Source: an uncultured Chloroflexota bacterium (lineage in GTDB: Bacteria; Chloroflexota; Anaerolineae; Aggregatilineales; Phototrophicaceae). Taken from it: a stretch of DNA of 32,899 nt. The DNA lies in assembly GCA_903877335.1 (NCBI GenBank), contig CAIRDJ010000381.1:1-32899 (forward strand), read 5' to 3'. The notes under the pieces were generated by a model that saw only the letters and a program-made list of their open reading frames with translations, was not told the origin of the DNA and ran no database searches. Made by a program: the position numbers and the translations under genes. This document shows, in pieces, positions 31,386 to 32,899 of this stretch. Positions within the stretch are counted from its first letter, which is position 1, and each line of letters opens with the position of its first letter.

Positions 31386-31937
31386 CTACAGATAGCGCGA
31401 TTCAGCGAACACTCGGCGCACCATCGGTTCAAAGAACTCCAGTGGGAGCGATTCAAACTGAGGATCAAAGCAATTCTGGTCATACTTCGCACAGAACTCG
31501 GCGCAGTCGTCATACCATGGATGATCTTTCCACTCATCACGTGCGTTGCGGTCTGCCCCAACATGATGCCCATAGTAGTACAACTGGAACACCCCGTGAT
31601 ACTTGACGATCCAACACAGGCGTTCTGGGAAGTACGGTTTCATGATTGCCCCCACCATCTCACCATGCGCCAGCGGTGCCAACACATCCCCAATATCATG
31701 GATGAGCGCGGCAACCACATATTCTTCATCTTTGCCATCTTGATAGGCGCGGGTTGCGGATTGGAGCGAATGCTCAAAGCGAGTGACTTGGTAGCCACTC
31801 AAAGATTTTTTGAGATCGCTAACGGCTTGCAAGATACGATCAGGAAGGTGGGAGACGTACACGTGTTCTAAGCGTCCTAGAATATCATAATCCGCTTTCG
31901 TGCCGTCTTCCATGCGCGTAAAACTAACAGTTTCCAT
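31386..31937 (-). CDS. HD-domain protein, putative mixed-valent diiron oxygenase (PhnZ/MIOX-like)
   Basis: A 183-residue protein annotated by most tools as an HD hydrolase. The first histidine (His56) lies in RFEHSLQSATRAYQDG, and the HD pair is His80-Asp81 in ALIHDIGD. The 24-residue gap between them matches PhnZ (His34, His58). Further ligands are likely His91 (LAHGEMV), His114 (VKYHGVFQ) and Asp153 in CAKYDQ, the same K-Y-D placement as in myo-inositol oxygenase. PhnZ and MIOX use two irons to cleave C-P or C-C bonds with O2. The ATG at 31937 follows GGAAG by 6 bases and is preferred over the open frame to 31964. It heads the operon with the amidohydrolase and the Rieske ferredoxin. Confidence 0.72.
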   Translation of the reverse strand: METVSFTRMEDGTKADYDILGRLEHVYVSHLPDRILQAVSDLKKSLSGYQVTRFEHSLQSATRAYQDGKDEEYVVAALIHDIGDVLAPLAHGEMVGAIMKPYFPERLCWIVKYHGVFQLYYYGHHVGADRNARDEWKDHPWYDDCAEFCAKYDQNCFDPQFESLPLEFFEPMVRRVFAESRYL

Positions 31938-31949
31938 AAAAGTCTTCCA

Positions 31950-31978
31950 ATTATAAAATACCAACCGCTAGAGTGTAA
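31950..31978 (-). promoter_or_regulatory. Promoter of the HD/amidohydrolase/Rieske operon
   Basis: On the minus strand TTACAC (31978-31973) and a perfect TATAAT (31955-31950) are 17 bases apart. Transcription would start very close to the ATG at 31937, giving an almost leaderless message. Confidence 0.5.
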
Positions 31979-32021
31979 CGCCTTCTCCCCACAAGCGTCA
32001 ATCAGTTTAGTGGGTGAGCAT

Positions 32022-32155
32022 GTACAAAATTCCCCCTGTATTTTTGTATAGCCTTGTCGCTAACCCTCCCCGCCACACGTATAACAGCGGTTAAACGTGC
32101 ACCCGACGCAATCATCATGAGATCGGAGCTTGTGCAAGGTTGGTAGCTACAAGCT
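32022..32155. promoter_or_regulatory. Three inverted repeats in the divergent control region
   Basis: Between the HD operon and the alcohol dehydrogenase lie TACAAAA/TTTTGTA (32022-32028, 32042-32048), CACGTATAAC/GTTAAACGTG (32076-32085, 32090-32099; one mismatch, 4-base centre) and AGCTTGT/ACAAGCT (32127-32133, 32149-32155). The middle one is the best operator candidate by symmetry and length. No gene is supported in 31979-32233. Confidence 0.35.
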
Positions 32156-32233
32156 GCGGTTGACCCCAAGTGAGGCATCCACTAAGGGACAGAGCGACGA
32201 CGGCGCATGCAAAACGCACGAAAGAAACAACTG

Positions 32234-32261
32234 TTTGAAGTGCGCACGTGACTGCTATGAT
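32234..32261 (+). promoter_or_regulatory. Promoter of the alcohol dehydrogenase gene
   Basis: TTTGAA (32234-32239), a 16-base spacer and TATGAT (32256-32261) preceded by TGC make an extended -10 promoter, 48 bases before the ATG at 32310. Confidence 0.5.
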
Positions 32262-32309
32262 GTTCCCCAATTATGGAAATAGCATCCCGTTCATTAGGAT
32301 ACCATTCTC

Positions 32310-32899
32310 ATGAAAACCATCCGACTGGAACAACCCAATCACTTCTCCCTCATCGACACCCAAGCCCCCACCGAGTGGGATGCCCATCATACGCTGGTGC
32401 GTGTGCGTCGCGTGGGGATTTGTGGTACAGACTATCACGCCTTCAAAGGCGTACAACCGTTCTTCAGCTATCCGCGCATATTGGGGCATGAGCTGGCGGT
32501 GGAGGTGGTGCAACCCGACCCCCACAGCACGCTCACGGTGGGGGACATTTGCGCGGTGCGCCCTTACTTGCACTGTGGGGATTGCGTGGCGTGTCGGCGT
32601 GGGATCACCAACGCTTGCACCAAGATGCAGGTGATGGGTGTGCATCAGGATGGGGGCATGCGGGAGTATCTGGTTGTGCCCACCGCGCACCTTCACCCCA
32701 CACACGAGTTGGCATGGGATGAAGTCGCTCTGATTGAGATGCTTGCCATCGGGGCGCATGCGGTACGCCGCGCCAGTTTGACTCCTGCCGAGAATGTGCT
32801 GGTGATTGGCGCGGGTCCCATCGGCATGGCAACCGCCCAATTTGCACGGGCGGCAGGGGCAACCGTCGCCATCCTCGACATCAACCCAACGCGCCTTGC
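32310..32899 (+). CDS. Zinc-dependent alcohol/polyol dehydrogenase, N-terminal part (3' truncated by window)
   Basis: The first 196 residues of a medium-chain dehydrogenase. Catalytic zinc ligands are Cys and His in VGICGTDYHAFKG and ILGHELAVEV. The structural zinc cysteines follow the C-x2-C-x2-C-x7-C pattern in HCGDCVACRRGITNAC. The Rossmann loop VLVIGAGPIGMATAQFARAA binds NAD(P). The form resembles sorbitol, threonine and galactitol-type dehydrogenases. No stop occurs before the window ends. AGGAT lies 9-10 bases before the ATG. It is divergent from the oxygenase operon across a region full of inverted repeats, so shared control and a shared pathway are possible. Confidence 0.88.
   Translation, partial: MKTIRLEQPNHFSLIDTQAPTEWDAHHTLVRVRRVGICGTDYHAFKGVQPFFSYPRILGHELAVEVVQPDPHSTLTVGDICAVRPYLHCGDCVACRRGITNACTKMQVMGVHQDGGMREYLVVPTAHLHPTHELAWDEVALIEMLAIGAHAVRRASLTPAENVLVIGAGPIGMATAQFARAAGATVAILDINPTRL

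Noticed and set aside
32271-32840. 189-codon minus-strand ORF
   Set aside because: Antisense to the zinc dehydrogenase, whose cysteine and GHE motifs are unmistakable.
1-32899. CRISPR array, insertion sequence or prophage
   Set aside because: No regularly spaced direct repeats, transposase, integrase, terminal inverted repeats or phage genes were seen on either strand.

Overview
The window looks like chromosomal DNA of an uncultured or little-studied bacterium, most likely a Chloroflexota member of the Anaerolineae group. I base this on moderate G+C content, a DUF951 protein, an MGDG-synthase-like glycosyltransferase, an L,D-transpeptidase with a PG_binding_4-like region and LysM, a BMP-type binding protein, and a style of tightly packed short operons. 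This is inference; no rRNA or tRNA is present to settle it. The window opens inside one gene and closes inside another. No CRISPR array, transposase, prophage or integron was found.

Layout. 1-3393: envelope genes (end of a Wzx-type flippase, a tiny membrane ORF coupled to a GT39/ArnT-like glycosyltransferase, an ArgA-type GNAT). 3575-5307: serS and a 34-residue membrane peptide. 5384-8335: a HEAT-repeat protein and an S9 peptidase whose long upstream region holds a near-consensus promoter, competing RNA stems, a terminator-like hairpin and a 22-bp palindrome. 8336-11571 (minus): PlsC-like acyltransferase, winged-helix protein and nucleotide-sugar dehydrogenase. 11737-16646: DUF951, MGDG-synthase-like glycosyltransferase, L,D-transpeptidase and a GH13 enzyme. 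16654-22512 (minus): TPR protein, a PHP-AlbA_2 fusion, Lon and Hsp20. 22652-25522 (minus): an operon that starts with a miniature, internally deleted sirtuin and continues with a secreted propeller-like protein, an endonuclease III-like glycosylase and a PIG-L deacetylase. 25595-28758: a membrane protein, an orphan BMP binding protein, a DUF1232 protein and a PPP-like phosphatase. 28977-29882: a class IV aminotransferase-like protein. 29932-31937 (minus): an HD-domain putative diiron oxygenase, an ACMSD-like amidohydrolase and a Rieske ferredoxin in one tight operon. 32310-end: a zinc alcohol dehydrogenase, divergent from that operon.

How the parts work together. Much of the left half serves the cell surface: flippase, GT-C glycosyltransferase, nucleotide-sugar dehydrogenase, lysophosphatidate-type acyltransferase, glycolipid synthase and peptidoglycan cross-linking. 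Hsp20 and Lon form a holding-and-degrading proteostasis pair with overlapping frames. The right end looks like a small catabolic island: a putative oxygenase, its possible iron-sulfur electron donor, a hydrolase for the product and a divergent dehydrogenase.

The observations I rate highest are the HD-oxygenase/amidohydrolase/Rieske operon, a class IV aminotransferase fold in which His sits where the PLP lysine is expected, the sirtuin reduced to its two ends behind an intact promoter and ribosome binding site, the structured leader of the S9 peptidase, and the PHP-AlbA_2 fusion paired with a TPR protein.
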